Positions 51,176 through 61,328 of a stretch of 64,000 bases of DNA are shown in pieces (within the stretch, counting starts at the first letter, position 1; each line of letters starts with the position of its first letter). The stretch lies in the NCBI GenBank assembly GCA_933822405.4, contig CAKOGP040001714.1, positions 372,001 through 436,000 on the forward strand. The letters are read 5' to 3'. Under the pieces are notes generated by a model that was given only the letters and a program-made list of their open reading frames with translations, was not told where the DNA came from and did no database searches. The position numbers and the translations under genes were made by a program. This stretch comes from Cylindrotheca closterium (taxonomy: Eukaryota; Bacillariophyta; Bacillariophyceae; Bacillariales; Bacillariaceae).

Positions 51176-51864
51176 GTGCCCGATCAACAAGCGACAAGGC
51201 TGTCTTGGTCTCAAATTTGGCAAAGAAACGGTGAGAACTTGATGAATCTCGTCAACGCTTGGAAGAACGTAATAGCCAAACATAAGTGTGAAGGAAAAAT
51301 GGATACTCACTTCACCTTTTTCAAAGCACACGACAAAGACAAGGTCATCGTCGAGGATGAGGTGAAGAAAAATTGGAGTGCAACATGCTCAAGATTATTG
51401 GCATTTCCAACAATTAGGTAAATATATATATATGACGCGAATTGTTTGTACACGTCGCACAAAGATCTCTTTTATTTATAGGCCCTAGACTTTTTCACGG
51501 TGAAACTATTTCTTGATCTCGCGGTGACACATTTTTGTCTGGGGTTTCGTGATTTCATACAAATTGCACAAGACAACCAGCATCCTTTGCCTTCCAAGTC
51601 TATCAACGGCCAGGACGAATCGGCAATCAACCATCTAGTCACAAGCACACAAGGGAATGTACGATGTATCGATTATGACTGATTTGGTCATTAGGATTGT
51701 GATCGTTTTCCAATCCCTGGAGGGACAGCTGAAGAATGGGTGAGAAGAAGTTTGGATCAAAGTGGAGGAGCAAGAACTCGACGTAATGTTTTCAAGCCAG
51801 AGCAGCGTATACAGCACGGTGCAGAAGGAGATCGATGGAAGGAATGTTCTGGGCAATGTCTGTC
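51176..51864 (+). pseudogene. Possible decayed or multi-exon coding remnant
   Basis: Three coding-looking stretches on the plus strand: 51176-51359 (HFTFFKAHDKDKVIVEDE at its end), 51482-51658 (KLFLDLAVTHFCLGFRDFI, then AINHLVTSTQGN), and 51695-51864 (DCDRFPIPGGTAEEWVRRS, later KPEQRIQHGAEGDRWKECSG). Each is flanked by GT or AG at workable phase, but the second gap is only 36 bp, short for an intron, and the first junction needs a non-obvious donor. Composition looks protein-coding, yet I cannot complete a gene or recognise a family. An old gene or transposon remnant is as likely as a live gene. Confidence 0.25.
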
Positions 51865-52374
51865 GTGAGTGGGACAAGGCCTATATCAACGATTGTGGAA
51901 ACATCAACGACTATGGAAAGCATCGTCTTCAAGTCAAGGGTTTCATCCCAATAATGCAAATCGCGGAAGGAGATCCAATTGAACGGCAAAAATGGTTACA
52001 TGCCCTATTAGCACATATTTTTATCTATTTTAAAATCTACATTTTCAGCCAATTTCATTATCGATATGGTAGCCGAATCTGCACTCTTGTGCCATTGTCG
52101 TTTGTTTCCGTGAAAGTCTTTGTTTCAAAAGGACGAGTGCATTTTTGCAATCCCCTTTTTATTTATTTGGAATGCCCCTCCTTGTCTATCTGCTCTTTAC
52201 ATGCGTAAGTACTGGTCCCTACCAGGATGTGCCGTTATTGATGGCTCAACATGACGGATAGATGTAGACAGAATGCGCACAAGCTGCGCCGTAGGCGCCG
52301 TGGAAATGTACGGACCCCCAGACATTCCTGGATATACATAAGGGTTAATAACAAGATATTCTTGACGGCTTGAC
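51865..52374. other. Intergenic, no secure gene
   Basis: A plus-strand frame continues to 52208 with a hydrophobic stretch, but without domain or supported start. No notable repeats. Confidence 0.35.
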
Positions 52375-52925
52375 GGTTCAGGCTGGTCCAGACCTTTTGC
52401 ACAAAAATCGGATAGCGGATAGGGAAGCGTCAAAAAGTAAGGTCTGTCAAGTCAAAACAAGTCAGCGATACCAGTATGTACCGGTAGAACAACTCTTGGG
52501 TAGAGCACCGACAACAGACCGACCAAACACCACACACACACCTCACCGACCGGAAGAGACTGGTCCAGACCAATTCCGCAAAAGTTTGATTGCGGATTGG
52601 GAAGCGTCAATATCATTACAATTGATCGGTCTGTCCCCTACAGACCATATCTGCACGGCAACAGGCTGGTCCAGACCTCATTCACCGGTCCAGACCATTT
52701 CAACAAAAGTCTGATAGCGGATTAGGTAGCGTTAAAAACTAAGGTCTGTCGTTGTTATTGCATTGTCTCCAACAAGCAGTGGTACACGTACCAGGTACCA
52801 GGTACTATCGACAACAGACCATATCACATCGTTTTGCTTTTATTTGAGGAAAAGGGCAGACTTTACGGCAACAGCCAGACTTTCGACCAACACTCTGATT
52901 GCGGATTGGGCAGCGTCTCGCCGGT
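52375..52925. repeat. Four degenerate repeats upstream of BspA/ankyrin gene
   Basis: A unit of the form ggtccagacc, then aaagtctgat[ta]gcggatt, ggg[ac]agcgtcaa, and aaggtctgtc recurs about four times: near 52382-52447, 52559-52633, 52668-52751 and 52869-52918. The core gcggat-x-ggg-x-agcgt is the best-kept part. Units are incomplete and unevenly spaced, ending about 100 bp before the start codon at 53023. Confidence 0.65.
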
Positions 52926-53022
52926 CGCAAGGAAGCTATACTGTAGATGCCAATACTGTAGTTGCCGGGAGAGGATATAGCGTATCTCTCTCAAGAACAC
53001 ATTTGTACAAACAGTATTCATC

Positions 53023-54912
53023 ATGTCGTTTGTGCGGCGGAGAAGCCGAGCTGACATTACCAATAGACGATTGCTGCAAGAGGAGGAGGAAGAAGATCAA
53101 GCGCAACTCTTTTACTACAGTGGCATCGAACGAGTTCCCAACGATGTTACTGTGGTCCACTTGCACGAATCCATGAAATCCCTTCCCTACCAAGCCTTTT
53201 ATTTGAAAAAGGTCCTCCGCAAGGTCCAATTTCACGATACTTCCTTGCGAACCATTTGCGAACGAGCCTTTGCTTCGTGCTCGGCACTGGAAGAAGCCAT
53301 ACTCCCGAATTCCATTGAGGAAATTGAACGTGGGGCCTTTTCTCATTGCACCTCCTTGCACACGGTGTATCTATCGCCTAGAGTTCAATTGACAGTGATT
53401 GGTCGTGGTGCCTTTTCCTATTGCAAATCATTGGTGTCCTTTCAAGTTCCGCCCAGCGTTCATACCATTGAACGGGCTGCCTTTACACGGTGTGATAAAC
53501 TGCAGCACGTGGAGTTCGTATCCAGTGTCAGTGCCAGTGCTGAAGTACCATTGGACGAATCATCACCTTCCTCTTGTGACAAAAAAGAACCATTATTATT
53601 ATTCGAGTCCCAACTGCAGTGCATAGACTCGATTGCCTTTGGTGGATGCACAGGTCTGCAAACCCTGCGACTCCCCCATGGATTGATACAAATTCAGAGT
53701 CAAGCCTTTAGTGGATGTACCTGGTTGGATGCAATTGAAATCCCTGCTACTGTCGAAGAGCTGTCGAGCTTGGTCTTTGTGGGATGTCATAATCTAAAGC
53801 ACGTTGCTTTGCCACCAGACATGGATTTGAGCGAAATGCCAGACGACGTCTTTCAAGAGTGCCACTTATTGAATCCCTTAGTCTTGTCGGTAATGAAAGG
53901 AGCGGAACAAGCCAATGATGATAGTGATCGTCCTTCGCAAGTTCTGCAAAGCCGGTTTGAAGGACTGCCTATTCACGAACTTTGCTATTACTCCCAAGAC
54001 CAAGAAGTACTGGAGCAATTGTTAATGCTAGATCATGATGATGGTAATCTGTCCGAAGCAACTCAAGATTGCTTTGGTATGACGCCATTTCACATTCTTG
54101 CGTTATCAGGAAACCGCCAAAAGGCTGTTCTGGATCTTTTGAAATTATTATTGAAGGATCCTCGATTTCAAACTGTGGTGACCAAAAAGGATATGTGGGG
54201 CTATTTTCCACTAGTCTACGCATGTCAAGTGGACTCGCCACTCCCAGTCATCAAGTTATTGTTGGAAGTGCACCAAAAAGCGGCAATTGCATCGACAACA
54301 AAAATGGAAGACATGGTAGTAGACGACTCTGCCGCCGAGTCACCATCCACCAATCAAGCTACCAACAAACCCATCACTGTTCCTTGGAACCATTTGGTCA
54401 GACACTGTGCATCCAATTCCGTCAAGAATCTTCGTTTCATTGTACGATCTTGTCTGAAGGACCGTATTCAACGACTGGGGTTGCAGCAATGGAAGACTGA
54501 TGTCACGTTTGGCATTTTTCAGATTCCTGTCGATGCCCATCCGGAAGAGGCACGAACCGAACATATTCGAGCTTTGTGTCGTCAACTAGCAGGATTTGAA
54601 GAAAGGGAAGCCTTGGCAATACTGGAATTAGCAGTATGGAAAGGGTCCTTGGATCGGGCAGCAAGTGCACAAGAGAATGAGTCGGCGGCGGAAAAAATAA
54701 ACGATCAAAATGAAAGTGAAGAAACAGCAAACGACAAGGGGGAGAAAACGGATGCCCAAGGCTCTAGCGACAATGCATTTGAACTGGAAGAAGATTCCCC
54801 GGAAGAAATCCTCCGAAAGACGAGACATAGCTGCCGTGTGACATGTAATTCGGATGTCATTCTGATGCATGTTCGTCAACATTTCAAGATTCCACCGACT
54901 GACTTCTTTTGA
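53023..54912 (+). CDS. BspA-type LRR plus ankyrin-like protein
   Basis: A 629-residue protein. After a short basic and acidic start, residues about 40-300 form BspA-type (LRR_5) repeats, with the cycle I-x-x-x-A-F-x-x-C-x-x-L seen in ERAFASCSALEEAILPNSIE, RGAFSHCTSLHTVYL, RGAFSYCKSLVSFQVPPSV, RAAFTRCDKLQHVEF and SQAFSGCTWLDAIEIP. Residues about 345-410 are ankyrin-like (DCFGMTPFHILALSGN, then GYFPLVYACQ). The last 130 residues are acidic and helical. There is no signal peptide or membrane helix, so it is intracellular. Such proteins are greatly expanded in diatoms and are thought to be interaction scaffolds. Function unknown. Four repeats sit just upstream. Confidence 0.85.
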   Translation: MSFVRRRSRADITNRRLLQEEEEEDQAQLFYYSGIERVPNDVTVVHLHESMKSLPYQAFYLKKVLRKVQFHDTSLRTICERAFASCSALEEAILPNSIEEIERGAFSHCTSLHTVYLSPRVQLTVIGRGAFSYCKSLVSFQVPPSVHTIERAAFTRCDKLQHVEFVSSVSASAEVPLDESSPSSCDKKEPLLLFESQLQCIDSIAFGGCTGLQTLRLPHGLIQIQSQAFSGCTWLDAIEIPATVEELSSLVFVGCHNLKHVALPPDMDLSEMPDDVFQECHLLNPLVLSVMKGAEQANDDSDRPSQVLQSRFEGLPIHELCYYSQDQEVLEQLLMLDHDDGNLSEATQDCFGMTPFHILALSGNRQKAVLDLLKLLLKDPRFQTVVTKKDMWGYFPLVYACQVDSPLPVIKLLLEVHQKAAIASTTKMEDMVVDDSAAESPSTNQATNKPITVPWNHLVRHCASNSVKNLRFIVRSCLKDRIQRLGLQQWKTDVTFGIFQIPVDAHPEEARTEHIRALCRQLAGFEEREALAILELAVWKGSLDRAASAQENESAAEKINDQNESEETANDKGEKTDAQGSSDNAFELEEDSPEEILRKTRHSCRVTCNSDVILMHVRQHFKIPPTDFF

Positions 54913-54987
54913 CTTGAGGATATGGAACTATTATCTTTTGCCTACAGGTCGTACTATCTACTGTATCAACTGTAATATATATGTTCA

Positions 54988-56100
54988 TTAGACTACCAAT
55001 GGTTTACCAAAGCTAGTACAAGTCTTTTCTGCAACCAATGATGCCAAGAGCTTCCGAGTACCAACAGGACCACTCCATGGTCTTCTGGCATGCATCATGA
55101 GATAGTTGCTGATCAGAGCCACATCCCCTTTTTGCCAACAAATTTCCAAAGCATGTTCTTCGCAAATTGCTTTCGCTTCCATCAAGACATCGAGCGGAAT
55201 CATTCCTCCATTGCCAAAACAAACGCAGGCATCGATTCCCTCCTGCGTGGGAACATCTTTCAGTGGGTCGTATCCACCACCCGACTGACCAACCTTGGAG
55301 AATTCCAAAGCATTGGCAGTAGTGGCAATCAACTGATTGAAAAAACATTTCTTGGAAGTTCCCGGGGCCACTTTGACGGCATCCAAGACCGGAGTCGTAC
55401 ATTTTAGAAAATCAGGACCTACGGGCGTCCCTGGGCTCGGACCCACTCCCCATTCCCAGTCCCAACCACCAGCCTTGAGTTTGACTTCGCATTCTTCCTT
55501 CGTGGACACAAGGAAAAAGGACTTCCAGGATCGGCCAGCCCCCTTGCTAGCATCTTGTTCAGGACTGGCATAGATCGTGTATCGAACACCATATTCTTCG
55601 CAATTCTGCATGAACTTTGGATGGAGTTTCTTGAGTTCTTCGTATACCAAATCGCTGGAAACGATCCCAGTGGCACCACCATCACCAGGTTGGGCTGGCA
55701 ATAGACAGCAAAAGAAAACATGACTGGGCCACAAGGGAGTTTGTGCTTGTTCATGGTGAAAGACAAGACCACCTGATTTGCCTTCATTGGTCGTGCAAAT
55801 GCGATTGCTTAGTTTGTGTCTCACAGCAAACGACATGCTCTTTTCATAGCTCAAATCTTGCCAATCTTCCCAAGAACAGACAAACGAATCAAAATCCTTA
55901 GCTTCTTGCAGGGGGAATCCACGAAACAAGATTGCACCATGATCCTTCATCGCCTGATCAAGCTCATGGCGATGATTCTTGATAAATTGACTGGCTTCTG
56001 ATGGATCCGTCATGGGATTGGGCGGCGACAGAACGAACATTCGTGGATCGGAGTTCTCGTCGTGCTGAACGATGAAGGATTCAAAATCAAAGGTTGTCAT
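54988..56100 (-). CDS. TauD/TfdA-type Fe(II)/2-oxoglutarate dioxygenase
   Basis: A 370-residue protein. Iron ligands are visible: the His-x-Glu in LVFHHEQAQTPLWPSH (His115, Glu117) and the distal His337 in SNYLMMHARRPWSG, followed by the Arg that would hold 2-oxoglutarate (GTRKLLASL). GAILFRGFPL and the glycine-rich GDGGATGIVSSD are typical of the family. Proteins of this size in the TauD superfamily oxidise small substrates such as taurine, gamma-butyrobetaine or amino-acid derivatives; the present substrate cannot be told. There is no targeting peptide, so it is probably cytosolic. It is convergent with the BspA/ankyrin gene. Confidence 0.85.
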   Translation of the reverse strand: MTTFDFESFIVQHDENSDPRMFVLSPPNPMTDPSEASQFIKNHRHELDQAMKDHGAILFRGFPLQEAKDFDSFVCSWEDWQDLSYEKSMSFAVRHKLSNRICTTNEGKSGGLVFHHEQAQTPLWPSHVFFCCLLPAQPGDGGATGIVSSDLVYEELKKLHPKFMQNCEEYGVRYTIYASPEQDASKGAGRSWKSFFLVSTKEECEVKLKAGGWDWEWGVGPSPGTPVGPDFLKCTTPVLDAVKVAPGTSKKCFFNQLIATTANALEFSKVGQSGGGYDPLKDVPTQEGIDACVCFGNGGMIPLDVLMEAKAICEEHALEICWQKGDVALISNYLMMHARRPWSGPVGTRKLLASLVAEKTCTSFGKPLVV

Positions 56101-56313
56101 AGTGCGTTGGATGTCTAGTAGCTGTGCCCAATGTTTGATGCCTGCAGTCTATGGGAGTCAGTCGTCGAAGCAAATTCGAAAATGTTTTCTTTTTATTGAC
56201 ATCATAACTTATTGACGTGAAGTCTATGGTGTCAACCCATGTACTTATGTAGGCGCAAACGAAAAATTGTCTCCTTCGCACGAAGAATGAACCATGTCAG
56301 CTCGGCATGCACT

Positions 56314-57678
56314 CTAAAGCGGCCGTTTTCCCATCAGGTTGTCAATGGATCGGCGAAGACCAAACTCCAAGATTTGTAATCGTTGCATTGTGTTTGGTGC
56401 TTCCAGAATCCTGCCACGTATTTCCATCGAGGCCCCCAATGAAGGCAAGGGATTGATGAGGGCAGCTGACCAAAAGCAAAAGGCAGTTGGATTTTCCTTG
56501 GGACAGGGTCCTAATTCTCTCTTCACGCTCTGTAGTAGCTTTTCCGGGTCTACCGTCAGCCCTGGATGGCCTCGTTGGACCCGGGTGGCGACCGTAACAT
56601 CAACATTTTCGAAGGTTTTTGGGTCTGAAGCCAAATCGTACCATTTGTCTACCAAAGGAATCAGTTCTTGCATCTTTTCCACTTCTTCTACTGCCGTTTC
56701 TTCCTCTACAGCTTCTAGATTGCACTCTATGGTGACAGAATTCCATTCATTGCATCGCAACTTAGTCTTTTCGTCTGATGATGATGATTCTTTGGATGGT
56801 GTTCTTGTGGTGGGTTCAATACCAATCTTTAGTTCATCGGGTGTGTCCACAAAACGTTCGTCACCCCATCCCAGTACCGATTCCTCTCCATTTGGATCAT
56901 AACCACGCCTCCAGCGACCAATCCGTGCCTTGAGAGCCGATCTTGGTCCCATGATGCGGCATCGATTGTGTCCTAATATTGAAAAGTCGACCGCTGTGGG
57001 AATCCAAGGGGCATCAGTCTCCGAGGTTTCCACGTCGTTCTCTGGCACGAAAAGAGCTCCATCATCCATTACTTCCAGCTTTGCCAACACTCCATGGCGG
57101 CGAATCTTTCGCGTCCGAGTATCCAATGACACCATGACGAACCAACCACCTAGGCCGACTTGTTGGAGAAATTGACAAAAGGTGGGATCGTCCGTCCGAC
57201 CCTCCAGGCGTTGTTTGGGCAATAGAGAATCAAACGATATCACTGGCAATTCAGTAGCTTGTACTTTGTTGGAGTCCACCAAGTCTTGAATACCTTGGGA
57301 TTGGCGCAGCCCTTCGATTCGTTTGGCCAAGCGAGTTTCTTGGGTAGCCTCCTTTTCTTGGAGCTGTCGTATCCGCTCCGAAAGGGATTGCGACAAGGCT
57401 TCTTTGCCATCGTCATCCGAACTATCTGATAGATTGTATGGGTCGAAAAAATCATCTTGGCTACTTTTCAGTGACAATGAAGAGGAGTGCCTAATTGGGA
57501 AACCCGGATCACCGCAATCCTCAACAATACCTTTCGCTCTGCTGGGTCGTAGCAATAGCGCTGTCATTCCAGCTCCTACAGAATTCAGCATGCATCTTTC
57601 TATTGGTGTTACAAATGCTTCGATCTGATAAAAAAGAGTCGAACATAGAATTGCGAAAGTGAGAAATGTTGTCTTCAT
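56314..57678 (-). CDS. Plastid protein with LON-substrate-binding-like domain
   Basis: A 454-residue protein from the ATG at 57678. An in-frame ATG at 57717 would place 13 polar residues before the signal and is less likely. The N-terminus MKTTFLTFAILCSTLFYQIE followed by AFVTP is a plastid presequence with the Ala-Phe step. A charged coiled coil follows (about 95-140). The domain starts at LPVISFDSLLPKQRLEGRTD, continues with FCQFLQQVGLGGWFVMVSLD and GVLAKLEVMD, and closes with FCFWSAALINPL and ILEAPNTMQRLQILEFGLRR. That beginning and end match the N-terminal substrate domain of Lon proteases. No ATPase or protease part is present, so it may be a plastid adaptor or a proteostasis factor. Confidence 0.75.
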   Translation of the reverse strand: MKTTFLTFAILCSTLFYQIEAFVTPIERCMLNSVGAGMTALLLRPSRAKGIVEDCGDPGFPIRHSSSLSLKSSQDDFFDPYNLSDSSDDDGKEALSQSLSERIRQLQEKEATQETRLAKRIEGLRQSQGIQDLVDSNKVQATELPVISFDSLLPKQRLEGRTDDPTFCQFLQQVGLGGWFVMVSLDTRTRKIRRHGVLAKLEVMDDGALFVPENDVETSETDAPWIPTAVDFSILGHNRCRIMGPRSALKARIGRWRRGYDPNGEESVLGWGDERFVDTPDELKIGIEPTTRTPSKESSSSDEKTKLRCNEWNSVTIECNLEAVEEETAVEEVEKMQELIPLVDKWYDLASDPKTFENVDVTVATRVQRGHPGLTVDPEKLLQSVKRELGPCPKENPTAFCFWSAALINPLPSLGASMEIRGRILEAPNTMQRLQILEFGLRRSIDNLMGKRPL

Positions 57679-58077
57679 TGTAAACCCTCTCCTCGTCAAT
57701 CGGGGGGTGCTGGTCATGACAAACGTTTTGCGCTTCCATATATGTACCGGTATATCAAGATCTGTGAGATAAAAAGAGAAAACCGCCGATAACCGAAATT
57801 CTAAGGCAAACGTTGATCGAATGGGTCAAACCCAAACAGAACTCACATGATATGACACATGAATGTTCACATCATAAAACGGAAACGTATTTTATATATT
57901 CTATGCTTTAGTTTACAAAACGGTTTTGAACACTCCTTCGACATGAACATATTATTACTATACTCTAGATGCAGAACGAATGAATCAATCTCGCATTATC
58001 ACCATCAGAATCAATCATCTTGACGAAGAAAGAGGAATACATACAGAGACGCATATATTCTAGAAACAAAAGCAATC
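57679..58077. other. Intergenic between divergent genes
   Basis: No gene. Contains one ACCGGTAT word near 57750 and AT-rich sequence. Promoters for the LON-like gene (leftward) and the TPR gene (rightward). Confidence 0.4.
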
Positions 58078-59406
58078 ATGAAGGGCAACAGTAACGAACA
58101 GTCCTCAGTCGAGAATCTCATGGCAAAGTACTGTGACTATTCTGATCAAGGAAACAATCAAAAGGCAAAGGAGATTTTGGAAAGAGTGTTGGAACTACAA
58201 ACGAAAGAATTCGATTCAGATGATTTGTCTGTGGCCGAGACTCTACATCGTATTGGTGATGTGCTAGAGAGGGAAGAAAAGTTCGATGAAGCCTTGGAGA
58301 AATACAACAGAACCCTTGCGATACGGTTGAAGAGACTGGGAGAGAAGCATGCGGATACAGCAGATACATACGAAACCATAGGCAATTTATTTCTGTTACA
58401 TGGTAATAACAGCGAAAAAGCCGAAGCGATGTTGCGAAAAGCTCTGGATATTAATCTTGAAATTCAGCCCGAAAATATTTCTGAGTTGACTGATCTGTAC
58501 CAAATGCTAGCTCTATCATTGCAGAAGCAGCTCAAGTTCTCAGAAGCGACCAAGGTACAAAAACAAATACTTTCGAAACTACTACAAATTCATGGGGAAG
58601 ACCACCCCAGTGTTGTGCTTGCATATCAAGGTATTTACGGGCTGTTGCTACACCAAGACCGGTTCGATGATGCTCTTCAGATGATTGATGAAGGCATCAA
58701 AATTTGCTCGCGTCTCCAAGGACCAAGCGGTTTTGACAACAATACCGGTATATTGATGGCATTGCTCTACAACAAAGCAAAATGCCTGGAAGCACTAGGG
58801 AACTTTGAAGGTGAAACGGAGGTGTCCACCAAATTGGTAATGCTATCAAAGGAAAGGCTAGGTGAAATGCACCCCTTAACAGCAGATGCCTATGAACATC
58901 TTGCAGAAACATATGTGCGACAAGACTTGACGAGCGCTGCCATGAATCAATATGCGAGCGCCATCCGTATTCGGCGAAGGGTGCTTGGCGATGTCCATCC
59001 TAGCACAAGGAAGCTTGTGGCTACCCATGAACTGTTGAAACGTGATAAAATTGCGAATGAAGCCACATTGCAGGGACTGAAAATGAAAGCGCAAGGCGAT
59101 TTTAAAGAAGCGATGCAACTCTTCCACAAGGCGATGAGTACGTACGCCCAGATCTATATTGTTCCTGATCTCAGTTCGGCAGTAGTCTCCCACTGTGTTT
59201 CGGCGGTCAACATTCATGTGGCGGCAGTCCACGAGAATATTTCGGATGTCTTTGTTGAACTGGGTTTGCTTGAACATGGCGTTGCGGCGAGTGCAGAAGC
59301 CCTCAAGATTCGACGAAGGACATTTGGGGACGATGATGCTAGCACGAAGCGACACATGGAAACGCATAGATCTTTGCTGAAACTTTTTTTGGAGCATCGA
59401 AGCTAA
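58078..59406 (+). CDS. Kinesin-light-chain-like TPR protein
   Basis: A 442-residue protein made of tetratricopeptide repeats of the 42-residue kinesin-light-chain type. Examples are AETLHRIGDVLEREEKFDEA, ADTYETIGNLFLLHGNNSEK, AYQGIYGLLLHQDRFDDALQ and ADAYEHLAETYVRQDLTSAA, each followed by A-x-x-I-R-x-x-x-L-G-x-x-H-P. About eight repeats span nearly the whole length. There is no signal or membrane segment. These proteins form solenoids that bind peptides; many exist in diatoms without known partners. It is not necessarily a motor subunit. Confidence 0.85.
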   Translation: MKGNSNEQSSVENLMAKYCDYSDQGNNQKAKEILERVLELQTKEFDSDDLSVAETLHRIGDVLEREEKFDEALEKYNRTLAIRLKRLGEKHADTADTYETIGNLFLLHGNNSEKAEAMLRKALDINLEIQPENISELTDLYQMLALSLQKQLKFSEATKVQKQILSKLLQIHGEDHPSVVLAYQGIYGLLLHQDRFDDALQMIDEGIKICSRLQGPSGFDNNTGILMALLYNKAKCLEALGNFEGETEVSTKLVMLSKERLGEMHPLTADAYEHLAETYVRQDLTSAAMNQYASAIRIRRRVLGDVHPSTRKLVATHELLKRDKIANEATLQGLKMKAQGDFKEAMQLFHKAMSTYAQIYIVPDLSSAVVSHCVSAVNIHVAAVHENISDVFVELGLLEHGVAASAEALKIRRRTFGDDDASTKRHMETHRSLLKLFLEHRS

Positions 59407-59691
59407 CAGCGGCTTCCTTTCCAATGTCATGTATTTATATTTATAGTACTCAGTCAATCGACGAGCATGTTGGAGCACTTCACCACTGATCACCACCATT
59501 CAATGCCTTCATTTTGAACTTTTAAAAAAAAGTAATCTTATTCTTTATTTTATCTTTTATTATAAAAAATACTGCATTTTTATTCTGTAGTCCTCCTAGG
59601 TCTTTCTGTTGCATTTTATTTTAAATATATATGATGCAAAACCTACGTCCTGCTGTACTGTACTGTGCAATCGTCGACAACGTATTATATT

Positions 59692-60342
59692 TTATGCTTC
59701 CAATTCCTTTAGCTTTTCCAAGACTTCAGTAGAATGTCGGGCAATCTTACTTTCGACATCGGTAAAGATCCAGCGAAGTCTTCCATTGGGATCAATGATA
59801 TATGTTTGTCTGTTGGAAAAGGTTCCAAATCCTGGTACACTCAGGGCACTTCCATACGCTTTCGAAACTTTTCCTCCCTTGTCCGACAGCATGTAAAAAT
59901 CCAACTTTTCTTCACTGCAGAATTGGGCATTCTTTTCGACGGGATCCACCGAGACTCCGACAATTTGAGCATTCAAGGCCCGGAATTGCTCCAAATCTCT
60001 TTGGAATCCACGGGCCTCCAGGGTACAACCCGAAGTAAAAGCACCGGGGTAAAAGTAAAGGACCGTCCATTTGTCAGAGGCGACCAGAGAATCCAAGGTG
60101 GTGACACCGTTCCCTCGGCTATTGGGGAGTTCGAAGGTGGGAGCCTTTCTACCTTCGGCGGGAAGATCGGCAAAGGCAGAATTGGGCGCAATAACAGTAT
60201 TGACCAATCCCGTGGAAACCACAGCGGCGGCAGTGTTGACAAATCCTCGACGATTCATGTTGTTGTTGCTGGGTTTGGAGGAACTCAATCCATTGACGAC
60301 ACTGGCAGCCGAAAGTAGAAGGACGAGATTCTGGAGGTTCAT
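59692..60342 (-). CDS. Thylakoid-lumen peroxiredoxin Q
   Basis: A 216-residue protein from the ATG at 60342. An in-frame ATG at 60492 would put 50 residues before the signal peptide and is unlikely. Residues 1-20 are a signal peptide (MNLQNLVLLLSAASVVNGLS). Then NMNRRGFVNTAAAVVSTG is a twin-arginine signal, ending at a Ser-Ala-Phe-Ala site near residue 58, so the mature enzyme should enter the thylakoid lumen. The catalytic site is YFYPGAFTSGCTLEARGFQR with the peroxidatic Cys106. Position 111, a resolving Cys in many PrxQ proteins, is Arg. Cys142 (AQFCSEEKLDFY) is the only other Cys in the mature part. It reduces peroxides using thioredoxin or a similar donor. Confidence 0.9.
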   Translation of the reverse strand: MNLQNLVLLLSAASVVNGLSSSKPSNNNMNRRGFVNTAAAVVSTGLVNTVIAPNSAFADLPAEGRKAPTFELPNSRGNGVTTLDSLVASDKWTVLYFYPGAFTSGCTLEARGFQRDLEQFRALNAQIVGVSVDPVEKNAQFCSEEKLDFYMLSDKGGKVSKAYGSALSVPGFGTFSNRQTYIIDPNGRLRWIFTDVESKIARHSTEVLEKLKELEA

Positions 60343-60977
60343 TTTGATTGCTTGGGGTATGATTATTGTTGTGTGCTTTTGTTTTTGTGCAAAGACTTGC
60401 GGTGTCAGAAGTCGGACAAGTGACAAGTGAATCTTGCTATTTGCGCTGTCGGTGTTATTATTGTTTGGTGAACCACCAGGTGTACCTGACATCGTCAGTC
60501 ATCTTTCAGCATCTGTTTTGTCTGACGTCACATGAACACTTCACTTCACAGAAATTCTTGACCGGATTTTGACCAATACCAGCAATCGGCTGAAGGAAGA
60601 ACCAAACTACCCCGGACTACTTTCACCGCCGTTTTAAATGGAGACATATAATTAACCATACATGAATATGTGCGAAACATGAAAATATGTGACTGCCAAG
60701 AAAGCCAGGCATCGATTTGTAACCGGACAAGCTGCGTTCCTATCTGATATATTCAACAGTTCGCCAACGGAAATCACTACCAGTCTGGATCTCCGTTGGG
60801 AATCACAACGGAGCCTTTGACCGATGGTGAGGAAGCATGCACGGCTTTGAACCGCGTTGTTCACAAAAAAAGTAAATCCCAGATCAAAACAATATCGTGA
60901 ACTCATAAAATCCATCAAGTGATTCTATCAATCAATTGCGTTCTTGTTTTATACATATATATCTTGAATGTAACAGC
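60343..60977. other. Intergenic, no gene seen
   Basis: Upstream sequence of the PrxQ gene and of the small plus-strand gene. No supported frame or notable repeat. Confidence 0.4.
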
Positions 60978-61328
60978 ATGACGCAATTGCAAGTACAAGG
61001 GACAAGAGAACTGTCTTCCCAGCAATGCTGCTGCTGGGAGCAAGTGTGGAACACCATGTTCTTCAAGGAAGAAGAAACCATGATTGCCAAGGAGGAAGAA
61101 AAGTTGCAAAAGGTGAAGGATGCCTACTTTCAACAATTGCCACAGCAAGACCCTGTGACGATGGAGTTGATGCAACTGCAATTTCAAACCAACAAGGCTT
61201 GTCAAGAGATTCAATCCAAATACCATTCGCAATTCAACCGAAAGGATCACCGACAACGCTATGAAAAATATGGCAGCCGTGCCAATTTCATTCGCGATCG
61301 GAACTCTGAATTGTTGGTTCGTCAATAA
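60978..61328 (+). CDS. Small helical protein of unknown function
   Basis: A 116-residue protein. The ATG at 60978 is preferred over the in-frame 60936 because the extra residues are UTR-like. It has a Cys cluster (QQCCCWEQVW, residues 15-24), then a long charged helix (KEEETMIAKEEEKLQKVKDA) and a basic end (NRKDHRQRYEKYGSRANFIR). There is no signal peptide. The family is not recognised. The coding character of the helix and reasonable start support a real gene, but only moderately. Confidence 0.5.
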   Translation: MTQLQVQGTRELSSQQCCCWEQVWNTMFFKEEETMIAKEEEKLQKVKDAYFQQLPQQDPVTMELMQLQFQTNKACQEIQSKYHSQFNRKDHRQRYEKYGSRANFIRDRNSELLVRQ

